Origin: a virus
Virus record (IMG/VR): IMGVR_UViG_3300025450_000090
Span: 1-29,469 of that record
Length of the DNA stretch: 29,469 bases
Reading direction: 5' to 3' (one strand)
Part shown: piece after piece, positions 15,674 to 23,716 of the stretch
How positions within the stretch are numbered: the first letter of the stretch is position 1
Layout: each line of letters starts with the position of its first letter
Position numbers and translations under genes: made by a program
The notes under the pieces: generated by a model
Database searches by the model: none
Seen by the model: only the letters and a program-made list of their open reading frames with translations
What the model was told of the DNA's origin: nothing

Positions 15674-16159
15674 TTATTTCTTTTGGCTGGCAAGTATCTG
15701 TGCTAAAAGTGCATTACGGTCTAATACAACACCTTTGCCCTCTACCGGCTCGTCTTCGCCGGTATTATTATCTTTGGCAATTTGGTGATCTAATTTGGCC
15801 TTGGCTAATTGTAACTGTACCATTTTTAGCTTTTTATCTAACTTGGCAGTTTTAGCTGTAATTGCATGCCCCATCATGTTGCTGGCTGTTTGTAATATAA
15901 CACCGGCAAAACGTGGATCTACATTCATACCTAAATCCATTAGGTCTTCTGCTTTGCTCTGTGCTAATTTTGCTAATTCGTCTAATTCGTTATCACCGGT
16001 CTCCAAGTCCCTAACACCAGGCAATGCGGCATCAATTTTGTCGATTGCGGAGTCAACTTGGGTGATAATATCGCGGTTTTCGGCAACTAAGGCCTGCGAT
16101 TCTTCCACAGTGGTATTCTCACTGGGTAAGTTAAAGAGATCTTCTAATTTTTTAGTCAT
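15674..16159 (-). CDS. 16: gp16-like terminase small subunit
   Basis: A 161-residue helical protein; T4 gp16 is 164. The central helices, DLMDLGMNVDPRFAGVILQT and then NMMGHAITAKTAKLDKKLK, match the DSPRHMEVFATLM... layout of T4 gp16. The C-terminus carries a predicted helix (NALLAQILASQKK) after a Gly-rich linker, again as in gp16. The small subunit forms rings, regulates gp17 ATPase and picks DNA for packaging. The call depends on similarity of pattern and on the company of gp17 and gp4, not on a unique motif. A late-type octamer precedes it. Confidence 0.7.
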   Translation of the reverse strand: MTKKLEDLFNLPSENTTVEESQALVAENRDIITQVDSAIDKIDAALPGVRDLETGDNELDELAKLAQSKAEDLMDLGMNVDPRFAGVILQTASNMMGHAITAKTAKLDKKLKMVQLQLAKAKLDHQIAKDNNTGEDEPVEGKGVVLDRNALLAQILASQKK

Positions 16160-16165
16160 ACCAAT

Positions 16166-16173
16166 ATTTATTG
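16166..16173 (-). promoter_or_regulatory. Late-type promoter octamer for gp16
   Basis: AATAAATA on the minus strand, one mismatch from TATAAATA, within the symmetric CCAATAAATATTGG. It overlaps the stop codon of gp4. The distance to ATG 16159 is only 6 nt, much shorter than at other genes, so the transcript would be leaderless or this is chance. Confidence 0.3.
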
Positions 16174-16605
16174 GCGTGACCCCTGGGCAAACATATCTTT
16201 TTCAGTTACAACTCGAAACTTTAAATTATTGGCTTTACAATAGGCATTGGCTGCTTGCCATTTACACATGTTAAGAATAGCGGCTGCTTGGGCACGTTTA
16301 TTATTGCCGGCAGCTTCTAATGTAGTTTCATGTGCTGGTTTAATTTCTATAAGCTCTGCATGTTGTTGGCCCTTGGAGTCAACATATACCATAAAAAAAT
16401 CAGGTACATAAATGGTATTTTTGTTAGTAAACGGATTACGATAGTTGATGTGTATAGCTTCGTTTGCCCACTGTAATATTGCAGGGTTGTTGTCGCAAAA
16501 ACGCATAAACGTATGTTCCCAACTTGAACGATAATGCGGGGTCTTTTTGCCTACATATTTTTCAGGGTTTAATAATTGATAAAAGCCGTTGGCGTATTTG
16601 CTCAT
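16168..16605 (-). CDS. 4: gp4-like head completion protein, PD-(D/E)XK nuclease fold
   Basis: A 145-residue protein. It shows YRSSWEHTFMRF (E30), the metal-binding VPDFF (D69) and the strand LIEIKP (E87, K89), the arrangement of PD-(D/E)XK nucleases of the TnsA-like type. T4 gp4 (also called gp50/65) acts at head completion after DNA packaging and is 150 residues. The KTPHYRSSWE segment is typical of this family. It overlaps the upstream 124-residue gene by 4 nt. Its placement near gp16 and the tube-initiator gene fits aquatic T4-like gene order. Confidence 0.85.
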   Translation of the reverse strand: MSKYANGFYQLLNPEKYVGKKTPHYRSSWEHTFMRFCDNNPAILQWANEAIHINYRNPFTNKNTIYVPDFFMVYVDSKGQQHAELIEIKPAHETTLEAAGNNKRAQAAAILNMCKWQAANAYCKANNLKFRVVTEKDMFAQGSRQ

Positions 16606-16976
16606 GCTAAAATTGAACGTTGAATATATTTGTTTAAGATTGGTTCGTTACGAACAGCTAAAAAGCTGGTCCCAACTCGATTTAAATTTAAAAATGTTGT
16701 TAGATATAAAGTAAGATCACCCTTAGGCAAACGAGTAAACTGTTGTAATGTTTGCATAGGATCAATTTGCTGTGCAATACTTGTATAGATAACCGCACTG
16801 GCTAAAAGCTCTGCCGCAGCACGATTGCCGTCGGTTTGACGTTCAAAATAACCAATGATTGCATCTTCTTGGTTAGAGCCGATGGTACCAAGATTAGTAG
16901 TTAGATTGTTAAAATATTGTTTTGTGGTACTACCATTGTTAATAGTAACGGCAGATAAGTTTTGTACAGTAGACAT
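16602..16976 (-). CDS. Conserved 124-residue phage protein, function unknown
   Basis: A small, mostly helical protein. Its segment AAAELLASAVIYTSIAQQID followed by LPKGDLTLYLTTFLNLNRVGTS is one I recall from marine T4-like phages, where it lies beside gp4 and the tail tube initiator genes. No catalytic motif is seen. The start at ATG 16976 has a clear ribosome-binding site (AAAGGATT). The conserved position among structural genes suggests a virion or assembly protein. It overlaps gp4 by 4 nt. Confidence 0.75.
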   Translation of the reverse strand: MSTVQNLSAVTINNGSTTKQYFNNLTTNLGTIGSNQEDAIIGYFERQTDGNRAAAELLASAVIYTSIAQQIDPMQTLQQFTRLPKGDLTLYLTTFLNLNRVGTSFLAVRNEPILNKYIQRSILA

Positions 16977-16988
16977 TTATTGAATCCT

Positions 16989-18455
16989 TTAAATTGACCA
17001 ATCACCAGTAGGTGCGTCGCCGGAATCTGCCACTGGACTAAATGCCGACTGAATTGAGTCTGCGGCACTACTTGCTAATGAGCCCACTTCAGTTGCTCCG
17101 CTGGCAATCAGGTCTTGAGCCTGACTTATGCCAGTACTGATAAATCCACTGGCTGCATTAATTCCCCCGTTAATAGCTGAATTAATAGCACCGCCTGCTA
17201 ACCCAGTGATTGAATTTAATGTACTACCAAGTGGGTTTCCGTAGCCAGCAATAGACAGACCATTACTGCTTGCGCCTCCGCCAAAGTTAAAATTGGCTGC
17301 GCCCGGTGCAGAAAATTGACTATCAATGCTGGGTATCTGTGAAGGGTCTGTACCTTGGAGGTAATAGGGACTACTACCAGCACTTCCGCTGTTGCCGCCG
17401 CCTAATAGACCAATGATACCTGCTCCACCGCCTAACGATTGTTCTACAGCACCCACTACCGTTGGTACTGTTAAGTTCTTAAGTGGATTATTACCTTTAG
17501 ATATACCCAAGGCAATCTGATTTAGTAATCCGCCAATGCCACTATTAGCACCTGCACCAGTGCCAGTAAATGGAATACGGCCGCCTGGTAATTGAACATC
17601 ACCCGTCTTGGGTTGTGTTCCGGTTAAGCCACCAACAATGGTTCCAAGTGTTCCGCCAAGACCGGCGCCACCTGTTAGAGAATCAACCAATGAACCGGCC
17701 AGACTTGGGATACCCAATGGGCTTGGTGTACTATCATAGTGTAACTGTGCAAAGTCTGTGTCTTGTCCAGATTCAATGGTACCGTAGTTGTATAAAACTG
17801 TTTCGTAGGACACAGTCATTGTGTGTTCCATTGTACCGGCATCACCAGAATTTTGGTGTTGACCGTGTTGGAAGGCTGTAATAGTAGGATTGATTAATAC
17901 GTATTCTGTAAACTGTCGTTGATGCAAACTGTACATGCGAATACGCTGTAGTAATCTATCGGCACCTGTATTAGATCTTGTAAAGGTTGACGGAGTAAAA
18001 CCCCAGTCGGCCGTTTGTATTGCATTATATTTTGTTGCTTGTAAATATTTTTCTGGTGTATAATCGCTGTCTCTATAGTAGTAACTCATGTAGTCATACC
18101 AGAGATCTCTGATAACATCCGAACTGTCATCATGGAAGGTAATTGTTACAGGATCGTACTTGATTTTATTTTGAACAATGTTAGGACGATTATAGGCATT
18201 GAGTGTTTTGGTATCAATGGTATACTTTGGTAACTGCATGGTTTTTACCAACATACCTGCTTCTAAAATTTCTGTTGCTGGTAGTCGAGTAATAGCCGGG
18301 TTGATGTCAAAGGCCACATGGAATAAAAATCCCATCTTTGGCGCAAGTCTATAGTTGCCATCAACAAATATTTTACTGGCGTGATTCCAGCCCTTGACAT
18401 AATTGCCCAGGCCAGTGCCTTGATATACTTGTTGGAAAAAATCGCCGAATGCCAC
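16989..18455 (-). CDS. Baseplate tail-tube initiator-like protein (gp48/gp54 type)
   Basis: A 488-residue protein starting with GTG (AAGGAT ribosome-binding site 7 nt before). Residues 1-240 carry a tail-tube type fold: MQLPKYTIDTKTLNAYNRPN followed by a VTITFHDDSSDVIRDLWYDY strand-helix, as in gp19 and the tube-like domains of T4 gp48 and gp54. These proteins sit on the baseplate hub and start tube polymerisation. From about 240 on it is Gly/Ser/Ala-rich low complexity (GGGAGIIGLLGGG and similar), unlike T4, and probably flexible. It is directly downstream of the gp19 terminator and under its own late-type promoter. Which of gp48 or gp54 it is cannot be decided from sequence alone. Confidence 0.7.
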   Translation of the reverse strand: MAFGDFFQQVYQGTGLGNYVKGWNHASKIFVDGNYRLAPKMGFLFHVAFDINPAITRLPATEILEAGMLVKTMQLPKYTIDTKTLNAYNRPNIVQNKIKYDPVTITFHDDSSDVIRDLWYDYMSYYYRDSDYTPEKYLQATKYNAIQTADWGFTPSTFTRSNTGADRLLQRIRMYSLHQRQFTEYVLINPTITAFQHGQHQNSGDAGTMEHTMTVSYETVLYNYGTIESGQDTDFAQLHYDSTPSPLGIPSLAGSLVDSLTGGAGLGGTLGTIVGGLTGTQPKTGDVQLPGGRIPFTGTGAGANSGIGGLLNQIALGISKGNNPLKNLTVPTVVGAVEQSLGGGAGIIGLLGGGNSGSAGSSPYYLQGTDPSQIPSIDSQFSAPGAANFNFGGGASSNGLSIAGYGNPLGSTLNSITGLAGGAINSAINGGINAASGFISTGISQAQDLIASGATEVGSLASSAADSIQSAFSPVADSGDAPTGDWSI

Positions 18456-18477
18456 AGAGCTATCCTTATTATATTAA

Positions 18478-18485
18478 TATTTATG
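18478..18485 (-). promoter_or_regulatory. Late-type promoter octamer for the tube initiator
   Basis: CATAAATA on the minus strand, one mismatch from T4 late TATAAATA, about 23 nt upstream of the GTG start and only 5 nt past the T-run of the gp19 terminator. Confidence 0.55.
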
Positions 18486-18490
18486 CTCAT

Positions 18491-18515
18491 AAAAAAGCCC
18501 GGATAAATCCGGGCT
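18491..18515 (-). terminator. Intrinsic terminator after tail tube gp19
   Basis: On the minus strand, a stem of AGCCCGGA against TCCGGGCT (8 bp, TTTA tetraloop) is followed by a run of Ts. It lies about 25 nt beyond the gp19 stop. It is the strongest GC-rich hairpin of the intergenic regions. Confidence 0.9.
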
Positions 18516-18540
18516 GTTGTTACCAAAAGTTTCTTCTGGA

Positions 18541-19161
18541 TTAGCCTGTGATAGCACCAATTGTTTGACCAACCAATGTACCAACACCAACTCCAGTTGG
18601 GCTTTGTATCGCATTATCATAACGAATTGTTAATGCAATCATTGCCGCTTCATTTGTACCATAGTTCATGTCACCATAGTCAACTGTCTGAATAAAGCAA
18701 CCAGCCAATTCCCAAGATTCAAGAACGGTTGGTCCATTGCTACCATTGTTAGTAGCGTTACCACCGTCAAGCATGTCGTAGTACATGATAAATTTGTAGT
18801 CAACACCAGAGCTTGCTGACGCTTGCTCTAAGAAGTCAAACTGTTTCTGTACTTGTTCGCCAACCATTTGTGCAATGTTGTTACCAGCATCGTCACGTAG
18901 ATTAACTGTAATTGTTTGCCATTCTGGCTTACCTTGTAAGTATACTTTACTGTTGTATACATCAATAGGAATTTCTGCAAACTGTACGCTTGGACGTTTA
19001 ATGTCTACTACCTGTTTTGTTAGTTCTACTAATTTGCTTGTAGTTACACCAAAATTGGCAAAAGTTGCGCGGAAGCGGAACTTTAATTTAGGCATTAACA
19101 GACCCTGGTTTGTTACACCACTAATAGGTACTGTAAAGTTACTTGCTGATGCGTATGCCAT
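18541..19161 (-). CDS. 19: gp19, tail tube protein
   Basis: A 206-residue protein. It has the tail-tube family arrangement: an N-terminal KLKFRFRATFANFG strand, then VVDIKRPSVQFAEIPIDVYN and the characteristic QTITVNLRDDAGNNIAQM. The C-terminal half ends with strands such as MIALTIRYDNAIQSP. It forms the inner tube around which gp18 polymerises. T4 gp19 is 163 residues, so this one has about 40 extra, mostly in the middle and C-terminus. A strong AGGAGAG ribosome-binding site precedes ATG 19161. It lies directly downstream of gp18, as in T4, and has its own late-type octamer and a terminator. Confidence 0.88.
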   Translation of the reverse strand: MAYASASNFTVPISGVTNQGLLMPKLKFRFRATFANFGVTTSKLVELTKQVVDIKRPSVQFAEIPIDVYNSKVYLQGKPEWQTITVNLRDDAGNNIAQMVGEQVQKQFDFLEQASASSGVDYKFIMYYDMLDGGNATNNGSNGPTVLESWELAGCFIQTVDYGDMNYGTNEAAMIALTIRYDNAIQSPTGVGVGTLVGQTIGAITG

Positions 19162-19182
19162 ATAATTCTCTCCTGTTATTCT

Positions 19183-19190
19183 TATTTATC
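19183..19190 (-). promoter_or_regulatory. Late-type promoter octamer for gp19
   Basis: GATAAATA on the minus strand, one mismatch from T4 late TATAAATA, 22 nt upstream of ATG 19161 and just downstream of the gp18 stop codon. It would allow tube protein to be made in excess of sheath. Confidence 0.55.
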
Positions 19191-19193
19191 TAT

Positions 19194-22100
19194 TTAGGCT
19201 TTACCTGAAGTTGGGTTAACTAAACGAATTGGGATATAGATAAACTCGATAGCCTTAGTAGGTGCAATCGCAATATCAATATATAATTGGTTTTGTGCGA
19301 TAACATTTGGTGGATTGTTACTTGTATCACAAACTACTACATAGTCGTAAATACCACGTTTGCTTACTAAATCGTTTAAGGCATTTGAAATAACTGCGCC
19401 AACTTGATCACGTGTAATCTTATCGTTTGGCTCAAACAAGAAGCCGTTTGTTGCTGTTGATAAGAGTGTACGGATGTAGTTTACTAAGCGAGATACGTTT
19501 ACACGATCCATTGATTCTGCAATTGGATCACGTGTCTTCTGACCCCAAACAACTAAACCAGTTCCTGGTAGAATTGTAATTGGGTTAATCTTTAACTGAT
19601 ACAATGCATCACGTAGACCTTGATTTACACCAGTGCGATGGAACTCGCCTGTTTTGTAATCAACATAACCTAAGTCAGTTGCATTGTCAACTAAACCACG
19701 ACGTAAACCTGCTGGAGCAAACCATGGATATGCCAAGTTGTCGTTGTGTAAGTATGTACGCAGAGCGATGTGGCTTGGTGGAACCATGATTGTGTTACCA
19801 GACAAATCTGTGCTTAACGCACTTGGCCAGTAAACCGCGCAATATGGATCATCTGTTGGTAAGCCGTCACCGTTTGTGTCGTTACTCCAGTTGTTTAGAT
19901 CAACTACATTAGTGCTCAACGACATTGGTGTATCACCAATGATGAACGCTGTGTTTTTGCGATCGTTGTTTAGAGCAACCATGTTAGTAATCAACTCTGG
20001 GTAACCAGGTGCTGCTAACAAGCTAAATCCAAATTGATCTTCACGAATTTGTGTATTGGCTTCAACTGCGGCATTCATTGCAGAAACAATTAAATGACGT
20101 TGTGCATAGTGACCAGCATTTGGGCTACCATCATTTTTCAAGCCACTTGCTGTTACCCAAGAAGCACTTTGCAATGGTGACCAGTATGCTGCCATATCTG
20201 GAGGTGTGTTACCTGTGTTGCTACTTTGGCTGGAAACATAAATTGTTGAGCCATAGTAAACTTTATCACCGTAGTTGTATGTTGTTGTAGAGCTATAGTC
20301 GTTAACCATGAATGATTCTGCGTTGAAGTAGTTAGCTACATAACGCTTGACATTGTAACCCGAACGACGTGTGTTAAACAATAGAACACCACGTGGATAT
20401 AGTTCTGGGTTAGGTGCGTCTAAATCAACATAGTTACTGTATAGCAATGATGCTACTGGATCTTCAGTGTTAACTGCTGGATCTGTTGTACCACCGTTTG
20501 TAGTGCCGCTGGTTAAGCCGCTTAATGCGCCATCCCAACGTGCATCAGCAAATACAATACCATTAACGCTTAGTGCATCGCTGTTGTCAATTGCTACCCA
20601 AGTTGTACCGTTCCAACGGTTCATCTTAGGCCAATTTTCTAAATCGCTTGTGTCTAACCACAAGTCACCTGGTACTAACGGACTTGTTCCGTTGCTTTGT
20701 GTAGTTGGTGCTGTGAATTCAACAATAACACCATTGGCGTCTGTACGAGTTAAGTTATAACCACGTGCATCTGCACTTAATGTTTTGTAGCCAACCCATT
20801 TTGTACCTGTGTTGATCATAACATCAACAATAGTAGGATCGCTGTAGTACCATAATGTACCATCTGCAGGATCTGCTACTGGTAAATCAATGTTAGGTTC
20901 ATACATTAATGCTGAGAAGCCAGATAAAATACGAACTACGTTTGTAGAATCGTTACCACCATAGCTTCTAACACCTTCAACTGCTGATGTGAAACCAGCC
21001 AAGTATGGCAAGTTTGGTTGACCAGCAATCTTAGACATAATAATTGTACCACCAGCCAAGTGTTTAACTGTAATAGTACCTGTACTGCTGTTTACTGAAG
21101 CAGTAATGTAGCCTTGTAAACCGCTACCAGGTGTACCAACAGCAGCTTGGATGCCTGATACAAAAGAAGCAGCAGTTGCAGCAGAAACTGTTACAGTTAC
21201 AGTAGTAAATGTATTTGTTCCTGGTGTTGTTGCTTTTAATGTAAATGTACCAGTGCTTGAACCAAATCCTGGAGTTACACCAGTAATAGCCAATTCACCA
21301 GGCATGCTTCTAACCATTGGTGTAAAGCCAGCAATACCTAAATTGTCTGTTGTTGCATCATATGTGTTTTGGTCTTCGTATACAAATAATGTACCAACAC
21401 CAATTTGTGAACCACCACCAACGTCTAAATCGCTAATGGCATTTCCTTCACTTGTATCTGCTACAGCAGCCTGTGTAGTCCATGTATCAGTAGTTGCGTT
21501 GTATTTCTTAAAGACTAAGTTTGAGCCACCGCCCAATTTACCAGACTTTAGCCATACTGCGCCGTTGGCTTGTGGTGCTGAATCGTTCATTGTCCAAGCA
21601 GGTACACCAGCATAGTTGCTGAATTGAATCTGTGGAGCATAGAATCTGTAGGTACCATTGGATACGAATTGTGCTGGGGTAATAATACCAGCTTGTACCC
21701 ATAAAGAGTTTGAAACTACGGTTGCTGCTTCAACGATTGATAATACACCAGTACCACTGCTGGCAAGATCGTTAGCAAACAAACATAGCTTGCTGTCTCT
21801 CTTAGCAGCCTTAACACCTGCAATCGCAAGACCGTTGATACTGCTTATAACAGAGTCAATGTTTGTAGTTGTTAAAGTAATTGTAGTTCCGTTGATACTA
21901 CCGCCAGTTGCTACAGTATTTGTAAATGTAGGATTTGAAACTGAGCCGGTTGCCACTGGCAAATCGTTTTGCCATTCTTTAGAACCTACTAATTTCCATG
22001 CATTGTCTGAACCTTTGTGATATACTCTATTGTTGTATGCACCAGCTGTGTTAGGTGTTGTAACAATAGCATATTGTCCAACTGCACCAATGCTGTTCTT

Positions 22101-22673
22101 TGGCTTTGGTTCTGCTGCTAATGTAATTGCTGTACCATTGTAAATGGCTGTAGCATCTGCTGTGTCTACGTCACCTGCAGATGTAATTAAAATTGGCTGT
22201 TGGTTTGTAAAGCTCTGTGTATCAGCTGACCACTCATAGATACCCCATGTAGTGTCTGCTAAATCTAACCAATATGTACCGTCCATAACTTTACCTGTTG
22301 GACGTACACTTGTTCCGTGTAAAGCGTTTAGATCGATGTCAGCACGAATAGCATATAGTTGGTTGCCCAAGCCCAATGCTGAGTAAGCTGCCATTAAACC
22401 ATATTCGTTTAGTTCATTACCATGCAATGGTGTGCCAGCCGAACTTTGTAAGAATGTTGGATAACCAAGTGCCGTGATCAAATCACGTTGACTTGTAAAT
22501 ATTTGCAGTTTGTCTGCGTTAGCTTTTGTTGTACCTGTAGCTACTGTACCACTTGGATTTAATTTGTCTTGTGCTGTAGCAAGAACGACAAGAGGTACTG
22601 TACCAATTGCTGATGATACGTACTGGCTCTGGTCTGTTACTGTTATGCTTACGCCTGGGGATACTAATGCCAT
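19194..22673 (-). CDS. 18: gp18, contractile tail sheath protein (oversized)
   Basis: A 1159-residue sheath; T4 gp18 is 659. The N-terminus MALVSPGVSITVTDQSQYVS and the C-terminal region are canonical. Signature segments include LRRGLVDNATDLGYVDYKTG, then NPITILPGTGLVVWGQKTR and SRLVNYIRTLLSTATNGFLF. The sheath surrounds the gp19 tube and contracts to drive injection. The extra length is in the middle (about 125-850): several beta-rich inserts with a G-x-x-WL...W motif near 131-160, 371-402, 604-630 and 668-695, a Thr-rich beta domain at about 460-550, and a carbohydrate-binding-like module at 794-835. These would be displayed on the tail surface. A strong AAAGGAA ribosome-binding site and a perfect late octamer precede it. 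Confidence 0.92.
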   Translation of the reverse strand: MALVSPGVSITVTDQSQYVSSAIGTVPLVVLATAQDKLNPSGTVATGTTKANADKLQIFTSQRDLITALGYPTFLQSSAGTPLHGNELNEYGLMAAYSALGLGNQLYAIRADIDLNALHGTSVRPTGKVMDGTYWLDLADTTWGIYEWSADTQSFTNQQPILITSAGDVDTADATAIYNGTAITLAAEPKPKNSIGAVGQYAIVTTPNTAGAYNNRVYHKGSDNAWKLVGSKEWQNDLPVATGSVSNPTFTNTVATGGSINGTTITLTTTNIDSVISSINGLAIAGVKAAKRDSKLCLFANDLASSGTGVLSIVEAATVVSNSLWVQAGIITPAQFVSNGTYRFYAPQIQFSNYAGVPAWTMNDSAPQANGAVWLKSGKLGGGSNLVFKKYNATTDTWTTQAAVADTSEGNAISDLDVGGGSQIGVGTLFVYEDQNTYDATTDNLGIAGFTPMVRSMPGELAITGVTPGFGSSTGTFTLKATTPGTNTFTTVTVTVSAATAASFVSGIQAAVGTPGSGLQGYITASVNSSTGTITVKHLAGGTIIMSKIAGQPNLPYLAGFTSAVEGVRSYGGNDSTNVVRILSGFSALMYEPNIDLPVADPADGTLWYYSDPTIVDVMINTGTKWVGYKTLSADARGYNLTRTDANGVIVEFTAPTTQSNGTSPLVPGDLWLDTSDLENWPKMNRWNGTTWVAIDNSDALSVNGIVFADARWDGALSGLTSGTTNGGTTDPAVNTEDPVASLLYSNYVDLDAPNPELYPRGVLLFNTRRSGYNVKRYVANYFNAESFMVNDYSSTTTYNYGDKVYYGSTIYVSSQSSNTGNTPPDMAAYWSPLQSASWVTASGLKNDGSPNAGHYAQRHLIVSAMNAAVEANTQIREDQFGFSLLAAPGYPELITNMVALNNDRKNTAFIIGDTPMSLSTNVVDLNNWSNDTNGDGLPTDDPYCAVYWPSALSTDLSGNTIMVPPSHIALRTYLHNDNLAYPWFAPAGLRRGLVDNATDLGYVDYKTGEFHRTGVNQGLRDALYQLKINPITILPGTGLVVWGQKTRDPIAESMDRVNVSRLVNYIRTLLSTATNGFLFEPNDKITRDQVGAVISNALNDLVSKRGIYDYVVVCDTSNNPPNVIAQNQLYIDIAIAPTKAIEFIYIPIRLVNPTSGKA
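20169..20294 (-). other. CBM5/12-like module inside the sheath gene
   Basis: Residues 794-835 of gp18 read TTTYNYGDKVYYGSTIYVSS followed by SSNTGNTPPDMAAYW. This has the aromatic, GD-x-V, Y-x-G-x-x-Y, G-x-x-P and final W pattern of small chitin/cellulose-binding (CBM5/12-type) modules. It is a visual match only. If right, the tail surface carries a glycan-binding domain. Confidence 0.5.
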
Positions 22674-22694
22674 AGTAATGTTCCTTTTAAATAC

Positions 22695-22724
22695 TTGTTA
22701 TTGATATTTATATGTATTGATAAT
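22695..22724 (+). promoter_or_regulatory. Possible sigma70-like promoter for the zinc-ribbon/HNH-like gene
   Basis: TTGTTA (22695-22700, 4 of 6), 18-nt spacer, then GATAAT (22719-22724, 5 of 6) in a TTGATAAT context. It points to the plus-strand gene at 22774. It overlaps the late octamer of gp18 on the other strand. Confidence 0.4.
22705..22712 (-). promoter_or_regulatory. Late promoter for gp18 (perfect TATAAATA)
   Basis: TATAAATA on the minus strand, an exact match to the T4 late promoter consensus, 32 nt upstream of the gp18 ATG with an AAAGGAA ribosome-binding site in between. Confidence 0.75.
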
Positions 22725-22773
22725 TTTTGGGTGGTTATGATGCCCTTTGCAAAGGTTTGTGGGTAAATACACC

Positions 22774-23124
22774 ATGTCAGAACGTAAATTATGCCCTACT
22801 TGTAACCAAAGACCTGTTGCTATTAATTATCGCAAAGGATTGGTAACGCACTACCGATCACATTGTGACGTATGTAATCGAAAAGGCAAGAGAGTACGTA
22901 TAGCACCACCAGCCTGGCATCGAGCTGGATATACTAAAAAGACCGTTTGCGAAAGATGTGGGTTTAAAGCAAAACACCCAGAACAACTGGGTGTATTTTA
23001 TGTAGACGGAAATTTAAAAAACAACAACTGGCTTAATTTAAAAACTATATGTTTAAACTGTCAGCAAGAGGTTTATAAATCCCGGTTGAGCTGGAAGCCG
23101 GCGCCGCTTGCACCAGATTTTTAA
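22774..23124 (+). CDS. Zinc-ribbon/HNH-like protein
   Basis: A 116-residue protein from ATG 22774; a longer frame from TTG 22747 is less likely. It has four CxxC pairs: C7/C10, C31/C34, C59/C62 and C93/C96. The end of the third and the fourth frame an HNH-like core, FYVDGNLKNNNWLNLKTICL. I recall this family in marine T4-like phages near gp1 and gp18. The first catalytic His of a normal HNH (HHIDG) appears as Tyr/Val here, and the final His of the motif is Gln, so nuclease activity may be lost. It is transcribed against its neighbours and its 3' end overlaps the gp1 kinase gene by 80 bp. Confidence 0.75.
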   Translation: MSERKLCPTCNQRPVAINYRKGLVTHYRSHCDVCNRKGKRVRIAPPAWHRAGYTKKTVCERCGFKAKHPEQLGVFYVDGNLKNNNWLNLKTICLNCQQEVYKSRLSWKPAPLAPDF

Positions 23125-23716
23125 TGTTAGTATACAGCTCTTCAATAGTACCGTTGTTGTCAATTTCATAATCAAACTCTGTACCAATCCAAGCAGTTTC
23201 GCTAACGTGTACATCAGGATATGCTGTTTTCATATTATCAAAGCCACCAAGATTTGATTCAACTGCTAAGTCGTACCACTCGGGTAACGGGCCACGTTTA
23301 ACCCAGACAATTCGTCCGCCAGCACGACGAATACTTTGAATTTCGTTGGGGAATCTAACATCGCTAATAACAGTATTATCGCTACGACGACTTAGGCGAG
23401 CTTCTAAAGCAGCAATCCAAATATCATCATGGAACGCTTTACGACAAACTTCGGTGCCCCAATATTGTAAGACCCAACGTGGGGTTAGGCCAGGCATGTT
23501 GAGTCGATTAGCCCACCATGGATCCACTTGTTCGCGCCAGGCCCTGGCTTCGGGAGTGCGGCCTTCGAGTAGCTCTCGGTCCCAGCCAAATACAGCGGCC
23601 ACTGCATCTTTAAGTGTGCCAGCAAAGCTATCACGTCTATAGCCATGGAAACCAACCAAGTAGTCAGCAATAGTGTCTTTACCTGAACCAATAAACCCGC
23701 AAACGCCGATGATCAT
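23045..23716 (-). CDS. 1: gp1-like deoxynucleoside monophosphate kinase
   Basis: A 223-residue kinase that phosphorylates dNMPs to dNDPs for phage DNA synthesis. The P-loop GFIGSGKDT is at residues 7-15, with a YLVGFHGYRRDSFAG segment after it. VISDVRFPNEIQSIRRAGG is the characteristic Asp-Arg-Phe-Pro motif of phage dNMP kinases. The start at ATG 23716 puts the P-loop near the N-terminus as usual. A longer frame from 23770 would run through the terminator hairpin. The C-terminal tail (QAAPASSSTGIYKPLADSLNI) is encoded in the region overlapping the opposing gene, so it may be a late addition. No strong ribosome-binding site is visible. Confidence 0.85.
   Translation of the reverse strand: MIIGVCGFIGSGKDTIADYLVGFHGYRRDSFAGTLKDAVAAVFGWDRELLEGRTPEARAWREQVDPWWANRLNMPGLTPRWVLQYWGTEVCRKAFHDDIWIAALEARLSRRSDNTVISDVRFPNEIQSIRRAGGRIVWVKRGPLPEWYDLAVESNLGGFDNMKTAYPDVHVSETAWIGTEFDYEIDNNGTIEELYTNIKNLVQAAPASSSTGIYKPLADSLNI

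Noticed and set aside
21151-21615. 154-codon plus-strand open frame, Val/Pro/Thr-rich
   Set aside because: It is antisense to the gp18 sheath gene and reflects its Thr/Gly-rich codon use.
22974-22994. Hairpin ACACCCA-N7-TGGGTGT followed by ATTTTA
   Set aside because: It looks like a terminator, but it lies within the coding sequence of the zinc-ribbon/HNH-like gene (encoding KHPEQLGVFY), so a role there is unlikely.
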